A stretch of 15,299 nucleotides of DNA from Zancudomyces culisetae (Eukaryota > Kickxellomycota > Harpellomycetes > Harpellales > Legeriomycetaceae), in the NCBI GenBank assembly GCA_001969505.1, contig LSSK01000264.1, positions 7,914-23,212 on the forward strand, written 5' to 3'. Numbering within the stretch: the first letter of the stretch is position 1; every line of letters begins with the position of its first letter. The translations under genes were made by a program, and so were the position numbers. Below, in pieces: positions 1-9,301 of this stretch. Below the pieces are notes generated by a model that made no database searches, had not been told where the DNA came from, and saw only the letters and a list, made by a program, of their open reading frames with translations.

Positions 1-58
1 AAACGGATTTAAACCAAGTCATATACTGTTTTTCTATTTCCCCCTTTTGTTTAAATCT

Positions 59-718
59 ATGCAAAGCCAATATATAGCGTCTGAAAAAATAAAAAAATCA
101 CCAAAAGCCTCAGAAATGACACAGGAATTCGAACAAATGAGAAATCCCGATATAATCAAGCTGGAAAAGCCTAAGCGACGGTTGAAAGCGACAGCAATGA
201 AGGACCCAAACGAGTTAAGCGCAGCAAGGAGGCCAAATCAAGGCATGAATAAGAGTAGGGATGGCGCGGTCACCTTTGTGGTAATAACGAGTACATTCAG
301 GAATATCATATTCTTATTTGGTGCAAATTTTGTTACAAGCTTTTTCGAAGTAGACAGAGCCTGGAAAAGGGAGGATGGTGCTCCTAGATTCAGTTTCACC
401 ATGATTTACCTGTCTTTTATTCTTTATGCGCCAATGTTTGCAATCGGGATGTATTTTTCAATGTATTTGAATTTGTTCCAAAAGAAAAGATTAAACTTAC
501 AAAACTGGGAAGCAAACCACGGAAAACAGGTCAAAGTAATGACAACAAGTATGGTCTTGGGTTCATTAGCCTTATTTTTTGGGTTTTGGCCAGCGTATGG
601 CCTAAGGACCTTCTTTTTGCTGCCAGTGTACTTTATTTGCTCTTTTTCGTTCATTTCGTATATATATTCACTCATCGAGCTGGCATTTTATGCTATAGTT
701 AAAAAACAAAAAGACTAG
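59..718 (+). CDS. Four-helix membrane protein, TMEM128-like (5' end uncertain)
   Basis: Starting at the first ATG (59) this gives 219 aa; the frame stays open to the left window edge, so an upstream start or exon is possible. The first 68 or so residues are polar and Lys/Arg-rich. Four hydrophobic stretches follow at about residues 70-97, 114-138, 160-178 and 183-207, and the protein ends in a short basic tail (KKQKD). The order of helices, the FF(E/K) after helix 1, the charged segment between helices 2 and 3, and a W-x-x-(Y/W)-x-x-x-(T/S)FF junction between helices 3 and 4 resemble the poorly characterised TMEM128 family. That resemblance is from memory, not from a search. The terminal KKxKD could suggest ER residence, but it is not a strict KKxx motif. 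No intron is needed. The gene is transcribed toward the HEH gene, with 1.8 kb between them. Confidence 0.75.
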   Translation: MQSQYIASEKIKKSPKASEMTQEFEQMRNPDIIKLEKPKRRLKATAMKDPNELSAARRPNQGMNKSRDGAVTFVVITSTFRNIIFLFGANFVTSFFEVDRAWKREDGAPRFSFTMIYLSFILYAPMFAIGMYFSMYLNLFQKKRLNLQNWEANHGKQVKVMTTSMVLGSLALFFGFWPAYGLRTFFLLPVYFICSFSFISYIYSLIELAFYAIVKKQKD

Positions 719-1552
719 TTCTGACACCTTTTCATTTTGTTCTTTAGTTCTTTTTTTGACGGTTTCCTTCTTACAAGTAATGGTATCTTTTTCTTTGTAT
801 TTTTGAGTAAAAGGGTTTTTTTTTCTGTGACGAAATGTAATGTTTTCGATGTTGCGAAAATAAATGTAATAAAAGTATATCCGGGGTGGGGGGGTGGGGG
901 GAATCTGTTATCCAGAGAGACTGGAGAGGATAGATATATGAAGGTTTATGGTGTTGATGGTAATAGGTGATCTTTTTTAACGCAGTACCGCGTTGTTGTG
1001 GTTAGAATTCAGATTCAGTGTAGGACTTGTTTACATTGTAAAAGTAATGTGTTTCGCACCAATTTTGAGTGACAAGGTCGGACCGGAAGGATGTAAGTCA
1101 AATACCACACTCAAAGATAATGATACTTTGTTAAACAGGGTGGGAGAAAAAGCTAGTGTATTGTGGCATGTTGATTTGAGTGGATATAGCTTAATTAGCA
1201 AAACACACCATCAGTTGGTCGAACTACCCGTATTAATCGACATTTACGGATCTGTAAATGATGTAAACTTGCTTTAACTATACTCGATTTACCATGTAAA
1301 AAACTATCCCGAATAGGAAGCTAGATAAACACGATACACACCTGGACCAAGTGTTAAGGATCAGAGTATTTTCATATCCATTATTATCCTACTTTGACCA
1401 TTAACAATATTACACAACTCTCGTCCTCAAAATTGGATATCCAACTCGAGCAAATAACAACTTGGGATGTGCTTCCTAATCTTCTATTTCCACGACGCTT
1501 GTTTTTCTTTACTTAAAGCTGTAATAAAGTTTAGATATTGTTTTTTTATTGA
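719..1552. other. Intergenic region with no secure gene
   Basis: This is the T-rich 3' flank of the membrane-protein gene, followed by a G-run tract at 883-901. An open frame at 1047-1277 (77 codons from ATG) has no family features I recognise. It contains a consensus donor-like GTAAGT at 1093-1098, so part of it could be an exon, but I could not find an in-phase partner exon. No tRNA, snRNA or transposon signature was seen. Confidence 0.5.
883..901 (+). repeat. G-run tract, possible G-quadruplex
   Basis: Three G runs of 4, 7 and 6 separated by single T residues. The seven-G run can supply two G-tracts, so the pattern of four runs of at least three G with short loops is met. It lies about 165 nt past the stop of the membrane-protein gene, on that gene's coding strand, in otherwise AT-rich DNA. 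A role in 3'-end formation or pausing is only inference. Confidence 0.55.
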
Positions 1553-2005
1553 ATGTGTGGAGGAAAGTATATTGGCTTATTGTACAAAAAACAAACAAAC
1601 AAACTTGTTTAATCAAGAGCAAGCAAGAGAGCTTGAATCAGTCTAGCGAATGAATGTACAGAAACCAAAAATACGCAAATAAAACGAGCGAATAAATAGT
1701 GGTTATAAGGTTTAGGCAATTTTGTTTTCCTGCATCCAAAGCAAGGAAAAAAAGAGTAGTAAATGCAAAACTTAAGAGCTACAGCGAATAAGATGAAATG
1801 GGAATGATGCTATAATACTGCATTGCCCAAAAACAGAAATGATGCATGGTTTGAAGTTTGGGTAGCAATGGCAACCATAGGTGGTATTGGGTTAATACCG
1901 CCTGCATCACCCTTTGAAGTAAGAAAAATTTTTCTTGATCAGTTAAACAGACGTTGGAAAAAAATTCGAGTAAACAAAAAGTTAACGCAACTGAATGAAA
2001 AATAA
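1553..2005 (+). CDS. Possible small spliced gene for a one-helix membrane protein
   Basis: The supported part is 1837-2005, which reads N-D-A-W-F-E-V, then a hydrophobic segment with IGGIGLIPP, then a basic tail, ending at TAA 2003-2005. No ATG precedes it in frame before the upstream stop at 1805, so an upstream exon is needed. One in-phase possibility is ATG 1553-1566, donor GTATAT at 1567 and acceptor AAACAG ending at 1836, giving 60 aa. The WFE-x(n)-G-x-x-LIP pattern is faintly like the N-terminus of the complex I subunit NDUFA1 (MWFE family). The likeness covers only a few residues and may be chance. The weak donor and long intron (270 nt) lower confidence. Confidence 0.18.
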
Positions 2006-2520
2006 TCCAGGTTCAAATAATAATAAATAGAAATATAAACACAAACGCAAATATAAATATAAGAGTATTGTGGTTGTAATTTAAACTACTAGATATCAAA
2101 TTTCATTTTTGCAACATCAAATATATCAACTAATTTCAAAGAGCACAGCTTGCTCGTAAAGAAAAGAAGGCTATTGTAACTTTATTGTCATATTTAAAGG
2201 TACCAAGTTTGTGTGAATTCTATTTAATTTTCAAACATTCATATCATAAATGTTCAAGGAAAAATGGGGTACAGTAACTTCAAGTATAATTATTAACAAA
2301 GTTTTCACCACTATAATAGCATTAGCAGCATAGCCGGCTCGGAAAAAAAGAAATACTTAATATTTGAGGGTGGTATCATTGGAGTGAGTCGAATATAGAG
2401 CCTAAAAGCTAATAGAGATTTGAGTAACACAGGATTTCCAAAAAATCAAGTAGAGAAAAGGGGAAAAATAAGATAATACAATAAGTTAACCACCAAAAGA
2501 CAAGAGTGTAGAAATAAAAC
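2006..2520. other. Upstream region of the HEH gene
   Basis: About 500 nt of very AT-rich DNA with A-rich runs near 2020-2065. The final 100 nt before ATG 2521 are A-rich, as expected for a fungal 5' leader. No regulatory motif was recognised. Confidence 0.4.
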
Positions 2521-5348
2521 ATGAATGTAAATTTTGATATAAGCGGGACTGAGTATTTGAGCGAGGACTTCAACATGGATGCTCTGAGAGTTCCAGAAAT
2601 CAGAAATATACTAGTCAAACACGAGGTTCGTTATCCCCCTAATGCAAAGAGGGATGAATTGCTACAGCTTTTTGAGGAAAACGTGAGATCAAAAAAGAAG
2701 GTGGGTTTAATTTCACCAATATTTATCGTAACAATGTGGAAAATTACCGACACCCATCATTATGATTTTTTTTTTGAAAGAGAGGGGATTAAAAACTATA
2801 GAATATAAAAATACACAAATAGACCACAAAGAAGAGTCATGAAAAAGTTCATTCACACGAAAAGAAGAAGAAGCAGGAAAGCGGGGATGTCGCTAAAACG
2901 CAAGAGGAATCCGAGACGCCCACAAAAAAGATAGGAAAGAAAGAGAGAAAGAGAAAACACCAGGATACTAAAAAGGATGATGAAGATAGCCATCAAATGA
3001 GATCCCCGGATTCCATCAAGAAAGTCGCAGATACTGCTACTGAGGAGGCAGAGGCAAAATACAGCGAAGCCGAGACATCCAAGAAATCCAAGAAGAGGAA
3101 GCGAGATAGAAAGTCTAAGGGAGGTTTAGAAAGAGGAGCAAATGAGATGGAAGTGGAGCAAATTCATCAAGATGTTGTCATGGAGGAAACTGCTGTCAAA
3201 GCAGCGGTCCCACAAGAGCATGTGGATGTAGGAGAGAAGCCTCAAACTGGAGAACAGCAAACGGAGTTGGAGGCAAAAGCAGAATCGCAGCCCGAGGTGG
3301 TGCTAGAAAAAGTAGTTGATAAATCTGCATTTCCATCATATCCACCTATTCCGCGACCACAAAAAAGCACTGCTGTACCCAGCTTTGGAGAAGGGTATAC
3401 CAGATTGTTTGCGGGGTGTGACGAAGATCGTAGACGCGTAACGTCTCGTACCAAAGAAAATCGCAGAATCACCATAGACTCGTTCCCAACGTTGAACAGC
3501 GGAATAAGCGGTGGCGAAGGCGGAGCATCCCCAGAAGCCAAGGTACAAAGACCAAGGGGCGTATCACAAGCAGAAGAAACTTCGATCCATCAGCGACGGG
3601 ATGAATATTCTAAAGCAATTCAAAGGAAGCAGAGGCGGTTATCACAAGTGTTTGCGGACGAATTTGGTATGGAAGAATGGCGGACACAGGAAGAAAACAA
3701 ACGAATCAAAGCAAGTAACGAGGGAATTGCTGTTGAGCCAACATACGTGCCAAAAACAGTTGAGAACTTGGCCGCCAAGGAGGAAACTCTATCGCTAAAA
3801 TGTATACTACTCAGAGTCCTACTTCTGATAAGCGCTGTGGGTGTGGTATTTGCAACGTGGAAACAGAACGAGCAATTTGTTGTTGGATACAGAAATGCGA
3901 ACCACAGTGCAGCGGTTAAGGAAATTCAGCTGCCAGAAATTGAAGACGGGTATGAAAAAATTGGTGAATTGGCCAATGCATATTTGAGATATGCTATTGA
4001 TAAATTTATCAAGCCACAGGGATTACGGTGTCCAAAACATGGTACTTGTCTAGTAGGTGCATCAATTCCTAGGCGCCAGGCTTTTGGAGAGCCCGAAGAC
4101 ACACTCCTGTCCAAAAAATCCACAAGAAGCGTTCCGCTGATAAGCGAGCTCGGTGATTTTGTGCGTGTGTTTACGGAGTCTAAGGAAAATTACACAGGGG
4201 AGCCCGTGCTGAAATGTAATAAAGGATATGTAGTGAGATATCCGATAAGGTACGCCTCGAACATATATCCATTTGCACCAATATGTGTTCCCGATAAACA
4301 CACTGCACAGAAAATTGCTGATGTGGCAAGAATAATTGAGGGCACGCTAAAAAGGTACCGAGGAAGCAAAGACTGCGACTTGAACATTGAGGAGCAAATT
4401 CTCGAGATCAAAAACACTAAGCTTGATAAAATCAATAGTAAAACATTGACAATCAAGAAGGCAACACTAATAAGGGAGAGTCCTAAAGACGTGGTTGAAA
4501 TTGTTGAGGGTGTGATGAAAAAGTATGTAAAAGCAAGAGTCTTTGGGTTTGATGGCAGTCAGGATAGCGGAGAACTTGAGGACCCAGAGTTGATAGCAAC
4601 CCACGGAATGTCAGAAGCAGAAATAAAACAGGTTCTTAGAAGCGTACTATTTATGACAAGTGCAGATTTGGACAAAATTTTTGATGCTGCTTTGGATAAG
4701 ATTTCAGCAGATGAAAAGAGCGATATCCAGGTGGTTAATCTGGAATCAGAAGATGCAGATGGGAAAGAGTCATCTGAGTTGTACCTGGTATCCAAAACCA
4801 CTACATACTCTCTATTTTGTCAGTTAAGGTTGCTATTACTTTTGCTTATCAACGTGATAGTCTCTAACCTCAAGCTCTTGACACCAGTTGTTTTGATTTC
4901 ATGGTTTGTAAGTAAGAGGTTTTCTTACTACAAGGTGGAAAAAATGGCAGTAAAAGAATTAGTATCACAAGTCAAGTTTATTTTAGAAACTGCTTCAAAG
5001 ATGCACGAATCTGATCCATCAACGTACCCATATAAAAAGGTCAGTGTTGACCAGCTGAAAAGTAAATTAATGTATGATAGCAATGGTTCCGAAGACGATT
5101 TTGGACCAGCAAACGTTGTTCCGATTGAAGGCTCACACAGTCTGTACGACCTTACCGATTCGCTTATAAACAATACTACAAAATATTACTTTAACAACAC
5201 TGCATGTATCCTTCGCGTGTGGGACAAGGTTGTTCAAGAAATTGAGACCAAAAATGCAGACACCATTTCTGTGGTTGCTGACTATTGCGAGGGACAGGTT
5301 GTTTCTGATCCCAAGTATGTAAGCACCAAGTTCTGGGAGTGGAGGTAG
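2521..5348 (+). CDS. LEM/HeH-domain inner nuclear membrane protein (Heh1/Heh2/Src1, Man1-like)
   Basis: Two exons, 2521-2700 and 2823-5348, join in phase 0 to give 901 aa. Residues about 13-56 form the helix-extension-helix (LEM-like) domain, with NMDALRVPEIRNILVKHEV and YPPNAKRDELLQLF. Next is a long Lys/Arg-rich and acidic nucleoplasmic linker with nuclear-localisation-type clusters, including SKKSKKRKRDRKSKGG at about residues 147-162. Helix 1 lies near residues 387-407 and helix 2 near 726-760, enclosing a domain of about 320 residues in the perinuclear space. The LRCPKHGTC, LKCNKGYVV and FAPICVPD motifs are those of the Man1-Src1p C-terminal domain. A short C-terminal nucleoplasmic domain contains LVSQVKFILE, also typical. 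In yeast this family tethers chromatin and rDNA to the nuclear envelope and helps nuclear-pore quality control. The length is near S. cerevisiae Src1. I cannot separate Heh1 from Heh2 orthology here. The gene converges on the U1A-family gene with 218 nt between stops. Confidence 0.9.
2701..2822 (+). other. Intron of the HEH gene, atypical donor GTGGGT
   Basis: This 122-nt intron follows AAGAAG with donor GTGGGT and ends at CACAAATAG. Splicing is required because the downstream frame is blocked by the TAG at 2820-2822 that overlaps the acceptor, and exons join in phase 0 after codon 60. No TACTAAC-type branch site is visible. Retention would give a 95-residue product carrying only the HeH domain. 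Confidence 0.75.
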
Positions 5349-5566
5349 TGTTCCCTATAGTAGCATTTTAGTCTTTTTTTTTCTGGTTTTATTATTTATT
5401 TGTGTTTAATATTTATAATTTTGAGGTGTTTACTATAATTTATACAATAAACAATCGACATATTATTAACACGGATATGAGCATGATAGATAATAACAAT
5501 AGTCGCATTTTTACAGGAATAAAATAAAAACAGGAAAGGGCGGAAAAAAGACATAAATATTGGATA
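5349..5566. terminator. Shared 3' region between convergent HEH and U1A-family genes
   Basis: These 218 nt are strongly AT-rich, with T runs at about 5373-5400 after the HEH stop and an AATAAACAAT element near 5444-5455 on the plus strand. On the minus strand, TTTTATTTTATT lies downstream of the U1A-family stop. These are plausible efficiency and positioning elements for fungal polyadenylation on both strands. The exact cleavage sites cannot be read from sequence. Confidence 0.4.
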
Positions 5567-6896
5567 TCATCTCTTTGCAAAAGTGATCAGGACTGGTGGC
5601 TGGCCTTCCTTCAGGTTCCATTCATTTCCTAATACATTCTTTGCTTCGATGGCGCTTCCTTCATCCTCAAACTCCACAAAGGCAATGCTGCTTTTTCCCG
5701 GAACAGTTCTAACTTCAACAAATCCGTACATACTTCTGAAGGTATGTTCGAGCTCCTGCTTGTTAACCTGTGAAGGAATCTGCTGCAAAAACAAGATTTT
5801 GTTGGGAAGGTTGGCAGTCAATACTGGACCTCCAACGCCAGCATAGTTGTACGGCCCTGGCACACCCATAGGTTGTGGAATGATGCCTGGTATACCAGCT
5901 ATACCGAGTCCTGGCTTTGATTCCACCTGTCTCATCAGTTTTTCCCGTTTCTCTATTGTTCAGAAGGGAGTTTAGTGTTAGTATTCTGAATAAAAAATGA
6001 GCACCGCACACTACTCTACAAGTGATGGTGGTGTTGGATATATAAACTAGGAAACGGTATGCTTACCTTTTTCTATTTTGAGATGAGACTTGTATTCATC
6101 CAAATCCTTTCCATCGCTAACAGCGGATACATATGAATCATATCTAGCGAATTGAACCATCTATTTTTCAAATTCAGTATGTAAAGCCCCACCACTTAAT
6201 AAATAAATCGAGATTCTGCAGTTTTAGCAGATATTAAGTACATTTCTACAATCCACTCTTTCTGCAGTGTCCAAAAAAAAAGCAAAAAAGTCTATCTCGT
6301 ACCACATTTAGATTTTGAATTAAAATTAATAGGTGTCAATTCATTACCATCGGTTTCCCAAACAAAACAAATCCATTAGCCTCTTTAACCGCTCGCTCAG
6401 CATCATCAATGTTTTCAAATGTAATGTAAGCCTGACCCTTTCTATTCAGACTGGCATTTGCTCGGATCTCGACGATTTTTCCGTATATTTTAAAGATGGC
6501 TTCTAGAGCCTTTTTAAGTGCTATATTAGTGAATAAAGCATTTGTGTTATTGATATGTCTTGTGTGTATTTGTTTGTACTTTTTTAGGGGAAGGAGGATA
6601 TAACGGTTAAAGATGCAAAGTATAGGAAAAACAGGACCGAATCTTCCAGATAATCTGGATTATAAATACGATTTCAAAACTAGGTTGTTCTGAAAAAGTC
6701 ATATAAACTTGAAATTGGGCTTGCCTTCTATTCGAATCTTTTCGTTTAGGTTATTTGCATAAACCGTTCGATTTGGTATTGTACAAGGTGGTTGTTTGGA
6801 TATCTTGGGCATTGTTCCCGGAATGTACCCCAGTGGTGGCTGCTGTATACCAGGCATTATAGGGGTAATCGGTTGTCCGATTGGGATAGGATTCAT
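5567..6896 (-). CDS. U1A/U2B''-family snRNP protein, two RRM domains
   Basis: Four exons on the minus strand: 6896-6725, 6520-6348, 6160-6067 and 5952-5567 (stop TGA at 5569-5567), total 825 nt and 274 aa, close to human U1A (282 aa). A proline-rich N-terminal extension (residues 1-43) precedes RRM1, with RNP2 TVYANNL (44-50) and RNP1 KGQAYITF (85-92), then KPMMVQFARYDS, matching the family's KPM(R/V)IQYAKTDS. A basic, Gly/Pro-rich linker leads to RRM2, with ILFLQQI (199-205), VPGKSSIAFVEFEDE (230-244) and a terminal ITFAKR. RRM1 of this family binds U1 stem-loop II and/or U2 stem-loop IV in the nuclear spliceosome. The LNEK after RNP2 is more U1A-like than U2B''-like, but many organisms have one protein for both jobs, so no symbol is given. 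Introns are 6521-6724 (GC-AG), 6161-6347 (GTAATG) and 5953-6066 (GTAAGC, with a TACTAAC branch near 5983-5977). Confidence 0.92.
6521..6724 (-). other. GC-AG intron inside RRM1 of the U1A-family gene
   Basis: The exon ends ATAGAAG and the intron begins GCAAGC, ending TTCACTAATATAG. Joining gives NEKIRIEALKKALEAIF, which aligns without gaps to NEKIKKDELKKSLYAIF of human U1A. No GT donor nearby restores this alignment. Apart from the C at +2, the exon AG and the +3 to +5 AAG fit U1 pairing, as is usual for GC donors. Retention reads into TGA after eight more codons, leaving a 65-residue peptide with only RNP2. The CTAAT next to the acceptor could be a branch site placed unusually close. Confidence 0.82.
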
Positions 6897-7334
6897 TTTA
6901 TTTATATTTTGTTATTTGCGTTATTTGTTATTGCTTTTTGTTTGGAGCACTCAAGTAAATGGCGATTTTCAAGGTAAATAGGCAATACTTTGAATTTTAC
7001 GAATAACTTCAGCAAAAATCGCAAAAAAAAATTGCTCTGGAAGAAAAGGTACCATAACAAAATGATGGGATAGGCCGCGCTGTTTTACGTTAACAAGACA
7101 TTTAACGATCTCTGGGGTTGCTGAAAAAGTAAACAAAGACAAGATAGGTTCTAAACTTGAAGGTGTATGTGTTTGTGTTTAGCTCCAAGTTGACATAATT
7201 AAAGCGGAACATGTTTCCCACCCCCCCCAAAAAAAAGGCTTGTAAAAGAAGGCTCTAAGAATTTTTAGAGCCATTTACTGTTAAATCAGTTTTGGCTACA
7301 ACATTAAATCTTTCATCTAATTTGGTGGACAATT

Positions 7335-7342
7335 ACGATGAG
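7335..7342 (+). promoter_or_regulatory. PAC-like element (ACGATGAG)
   Basis: One base away from the fungal PAC core GCGATGAG, about 200 nt upstream of the UTP7 start. PAC sites are bound by Dot6/Tod6-type Myb factors in yeast and are enriched before ribosome-biogenesis genes, which is the class UTP7 belongs to. Confidence 0.4.
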
Positions 7343-7377
7343 TTTTTTTTTTTTTTTTTTTGCAGAAGAAAGTAAAA

Positions 7378-7389
7378 AAAATTTTTTCA
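7378..7389 (+). promoter_or_regulatory. RRPE-like element (AAAATTTTTTCA)
   Basis: This is the reverse complement of the ribosomal-RNA-processing element TGAAAAWTTTT, with one extra T. It sits about 155 nt upstream of UTP7 and 36 nt past the PAC-like site. PAC followed by RRPE is the known arrangement in yeast ribosome-biogenesis promoters. In AT-rich DNA an A/T run like this can also arise by chance. Confidence 0.4.
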
Positions 7390-7543
7390 GTTTTGATTCT
7401 CATGTAATAACTAGCGTTGGGCGAAAAAAAAATACAAACGTATATATAGAGTAATAGTAACGATCTTTAAAAGATACATTTATAAAATTAATATCAAACC
7501 GTATTTTCCTAAGATAAACGCTACATCAGATATAATATAAAAA

Positions 7544-9289
7544 ATGGGTGTGGCAAAGGAAAAAAAACTGCGCGAAAAGCAAAAAGAAAAGGAATCTGGT
7601 GTGGCCAAAGAGAGTACCAGCAAAAGAATCAAGAACGAGCTGCTGAAGGACATATCAGCAAAGAACCAAAAGGCCAAAGAAAGAAGAAAACTGATATTGG
7701 GTGTAGAAAGTGTAGAGGAAAACGAACAAAGCGAGTATTTAAAAAATCTAAAAACAAAGGTGGGAAAATACAACAGAGTAAAATATGCTTCGCTAAGAAA
7801 GTTCAAGACACAGAGGGAGAGGCAAAAGACATTTAAGGAGCAAGATATAGGTCTTTTAGCTGCAGAAAGGGCAGCAAGAGCCGAAATTCTAAATGTTGGA
7901 GAGGCAGGTTATTTGGTTCCAGAAAATGAAATGGAAAAGACATATAAATTTAAACAGGACGAAATTGTCAAGAATGTAGATATTAACAGTGTACAGAGAA
8001 GATTTGAATTAAAACTTGATGAATTTGGACCATACAATATCGATTATAGCCGAAATGGCAGACACTTGCTACTTGGAGGGGATAGAGGTCATATTTCCAG
8101 TATTGACTGGCTTGGTGGAAAGGTCCAGTGTGAGTTCCATGTCAGGGAGACAGTGCGAGATGTAAAATATCTACATAATGAAACAATGTTTGCAGTAGCA
8201 CAGAAAAAATACACGTATTTGTATGACAGTCGAGGAGCAGAAATTCATTGCTTGAAAAAGTTTGTAGAAACTAATGTGCTCGATTTTTTGCCCTACCATT
8301 TTCTACTGGTGGGAGTGGGCAACCAAGGAATGTTAAGATACCAGGATGTTTCAACCGGGCAAATTGTAGCGGAATTAAAAACCAAATTGGGGCCCTGTAA
8401 GGCCATGGTTTCGTCAAAGTACAATGCAGTAGAGCATTTAGGGCATGGAAATGGAACAGTAACGTTGTGGTCGCCATCAACTAGTGAACCGCTGGTCAAG
8501 ATGCTCTGTCACAAGACGCCGATTAGCTCAATAGCGATTGATCATAGTGGTACATACATGGCAACTTCTGGATTGGATAATTTGCTGAAGGTGTGGGATA
8601 TTCGGATGCACTACAAAGAGCTCCACTCGTATAGGACTTTTACACCAGCAACCAGTATGGACATTAGTCAGCTGGGTATGCTGGCCTACAGCCACAATGG
8701 ATATGTGACAATATGGAAGGATGCATTGCAATCCAAGGCAAAAGATCCCTATCTATCACATTTACATTCAGGAACCACCATAGAATCACTTAGGTTCGTT
8801 CCATATGAAGACGTTTTGGGTTTTGGACACAGCACTGGATTTTCTTCGATTCTTGTTCCAGGTGCAGGAGAACCCAACTATGATACTCTGGAGGCTAATC
8901 CATTCCAGACATCTAAACAGCGCAAGGAAGCCGAGGTGGCATCACTACTAGACAAGCTACAGCCAGATATGATAAATCTTGATCCTAACTTTATTGCTGG
9001 GATGGAGACCACTTCAGCAGCAAAGAGCGCGCAGCAGGCTAGAGAGGAACTAGTCAAAGAGATGCAACTTAAACGTAACGAACAGCTTAAATTTAAAAAA
9101 CGTGGAAGAAACTCTGCGGCAAAGAGGGCACTACGTAAGAAACAAAAAAATGTTATTGACATTCGAAAGCTACAACTTTTGGACAAATTGGAAAAGGAAA
9201 AACGTGCTAAGCTTAATAATAAATTGGATGTGGCTGAAACCTCTGGAGCACTGTCTAGGTTTTACAAAGAAAAGAAAAGAAAATCCTAG
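7544..9289 (+). CDS. UTP7: Utp7, WD40 protein of the small-subunit processome (BING4/WDR46)
   Basis: An uninterrupted 581-aa frame from ATG 7544 (preceded by an A-rich leader) to TAG. S. cerevisiae Utp7 is 554 aa. The N-terminal 130 or so residues are highly charged, with the KVGKYNRVKYASLRKFKTQR block. A beta-propeller runs from about residue 165 to 430, with GTVTLWSP (W309) and LLKVWDIR (W351-D352) as clear WD repeats. The BING4 C-terminal region follows (LRFVPYEDVLGFGHSTG, GAGEPNYDTLEANPFQT). The tail is coiled and basic, ending SGALSRFYKEKKRKS, a characteristic ending of the family. Utp7 acts in the nucleolus in 18S pre-rRNA processing as part of the U3-containing 90S particle. The promoter carries PAC-like and RRPE-like sites. 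The stop lies 12 nt from the stop of the convergent PIS1 gene. Confidence 0.95.
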   Translation: MGVAKEKKLREKQKEKESGVAKESTSKRIKNELLKDISAKNQKAKERRKLILGVESVEENEQSEYLKNLKTKVGKYNRVKYASLRKFKTQRERQKTFKEQDIGLLAAERAARAEILNVGEAGYLVPENEMEKTYKFKQDEIVKNVDINSVQRRFELKLDEFGPYNIDYSRNGRHLLLGGDRGHISSIDWLGGKVQCEFHVRETVRDVKYLHNETMFAVAQKKYTYLYDSRGAEIHCLKKFVETNVLDFLPYHFLLVGVGNQGMLRYQDVSTGQIVAELKTKLGPCKAMVSSKYNAVEHLGHGNGTVTLWSPSTSEPLVKMLCHKTPISSIAIDHSGTYMATSGLDNLLKVWDIRMHYKELHSYRTFTPATSMDISQLGMLAYSHNGYVTIWKDALQSKAKDPYLSHLHSGTTIESLRFVPYEDVLGFGHSTGFSSILVPGAGEPNYDTLEANPFQTSKQRKEAEVASLLDKLQPDMINLDPNFIAGMETTSAAKSAQQAREELVKEMQLKRNEQLKFKKRGRNSAAKRALRKKQKNVIDIRKLQLLDKLEKEKRAKLNNKLDVAETSGALSRFYKEKKRKS

Positions 9290-9301
9290 GCTTTTAAATG
9301 T

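Larger units (their letters stand above)
6897..7543. promoter_or_regulatory. Divergent promoter region between the U1A-family gene and UTP7
   Basis: These 647 nt separate the two divergent start codons. The segment next to the U1A-family ATG is A-rich on its coding strand, as for a leader. The UTP7 side carries a poly-T tract of 19 at 7343-7361, flanked by PAC-like and RRPE-like elements listed separately. A C-run tract (CCCACCCCCCCC, 7217-7228) runs straight into an A run. Poly(dA:dT) tracts of this kind typically mark nucleosome-poor promoters; that role is inferred. Confidence 0.6.

Noticed and set aside
737-970. 77-codon plus-strand frame after the membrane-protein gene
   Set aside because: It has no ATG at its start, T-run-derived Phe repeats and a Gly run from the G tract; it fits a 3' flank.
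1586-1636. CAAA microsatellite followed by a CAAGC/GCTTG inverted repeat
   Set aside because: The stem is only five base pairs, and such simple sequence is common in AT-rich spacers.
1560-1670. GAGGAAAGT and ACAGAAA motifs reminiscent of RNase P RNA
   Set aside because: The bases around both motifs do not match the conserved regions CR-I and CR-IV/V, and pairing between them is lacking.
3242-3541. Minus-strand open frames inside the HEH coding exon (also 4062-4301, 4190-4456, 4559-4801, 4928-5173)
   Set aside because: They are antisense shadows of a well-supported coding exon, with no family features.
4905-4915. GTAAGTAAG inside the HEH second transmembrane region
   Set aside because: The frame continues openly through it and encodes the expected VSKR after the helix; splicing here would remove conserved sequence.
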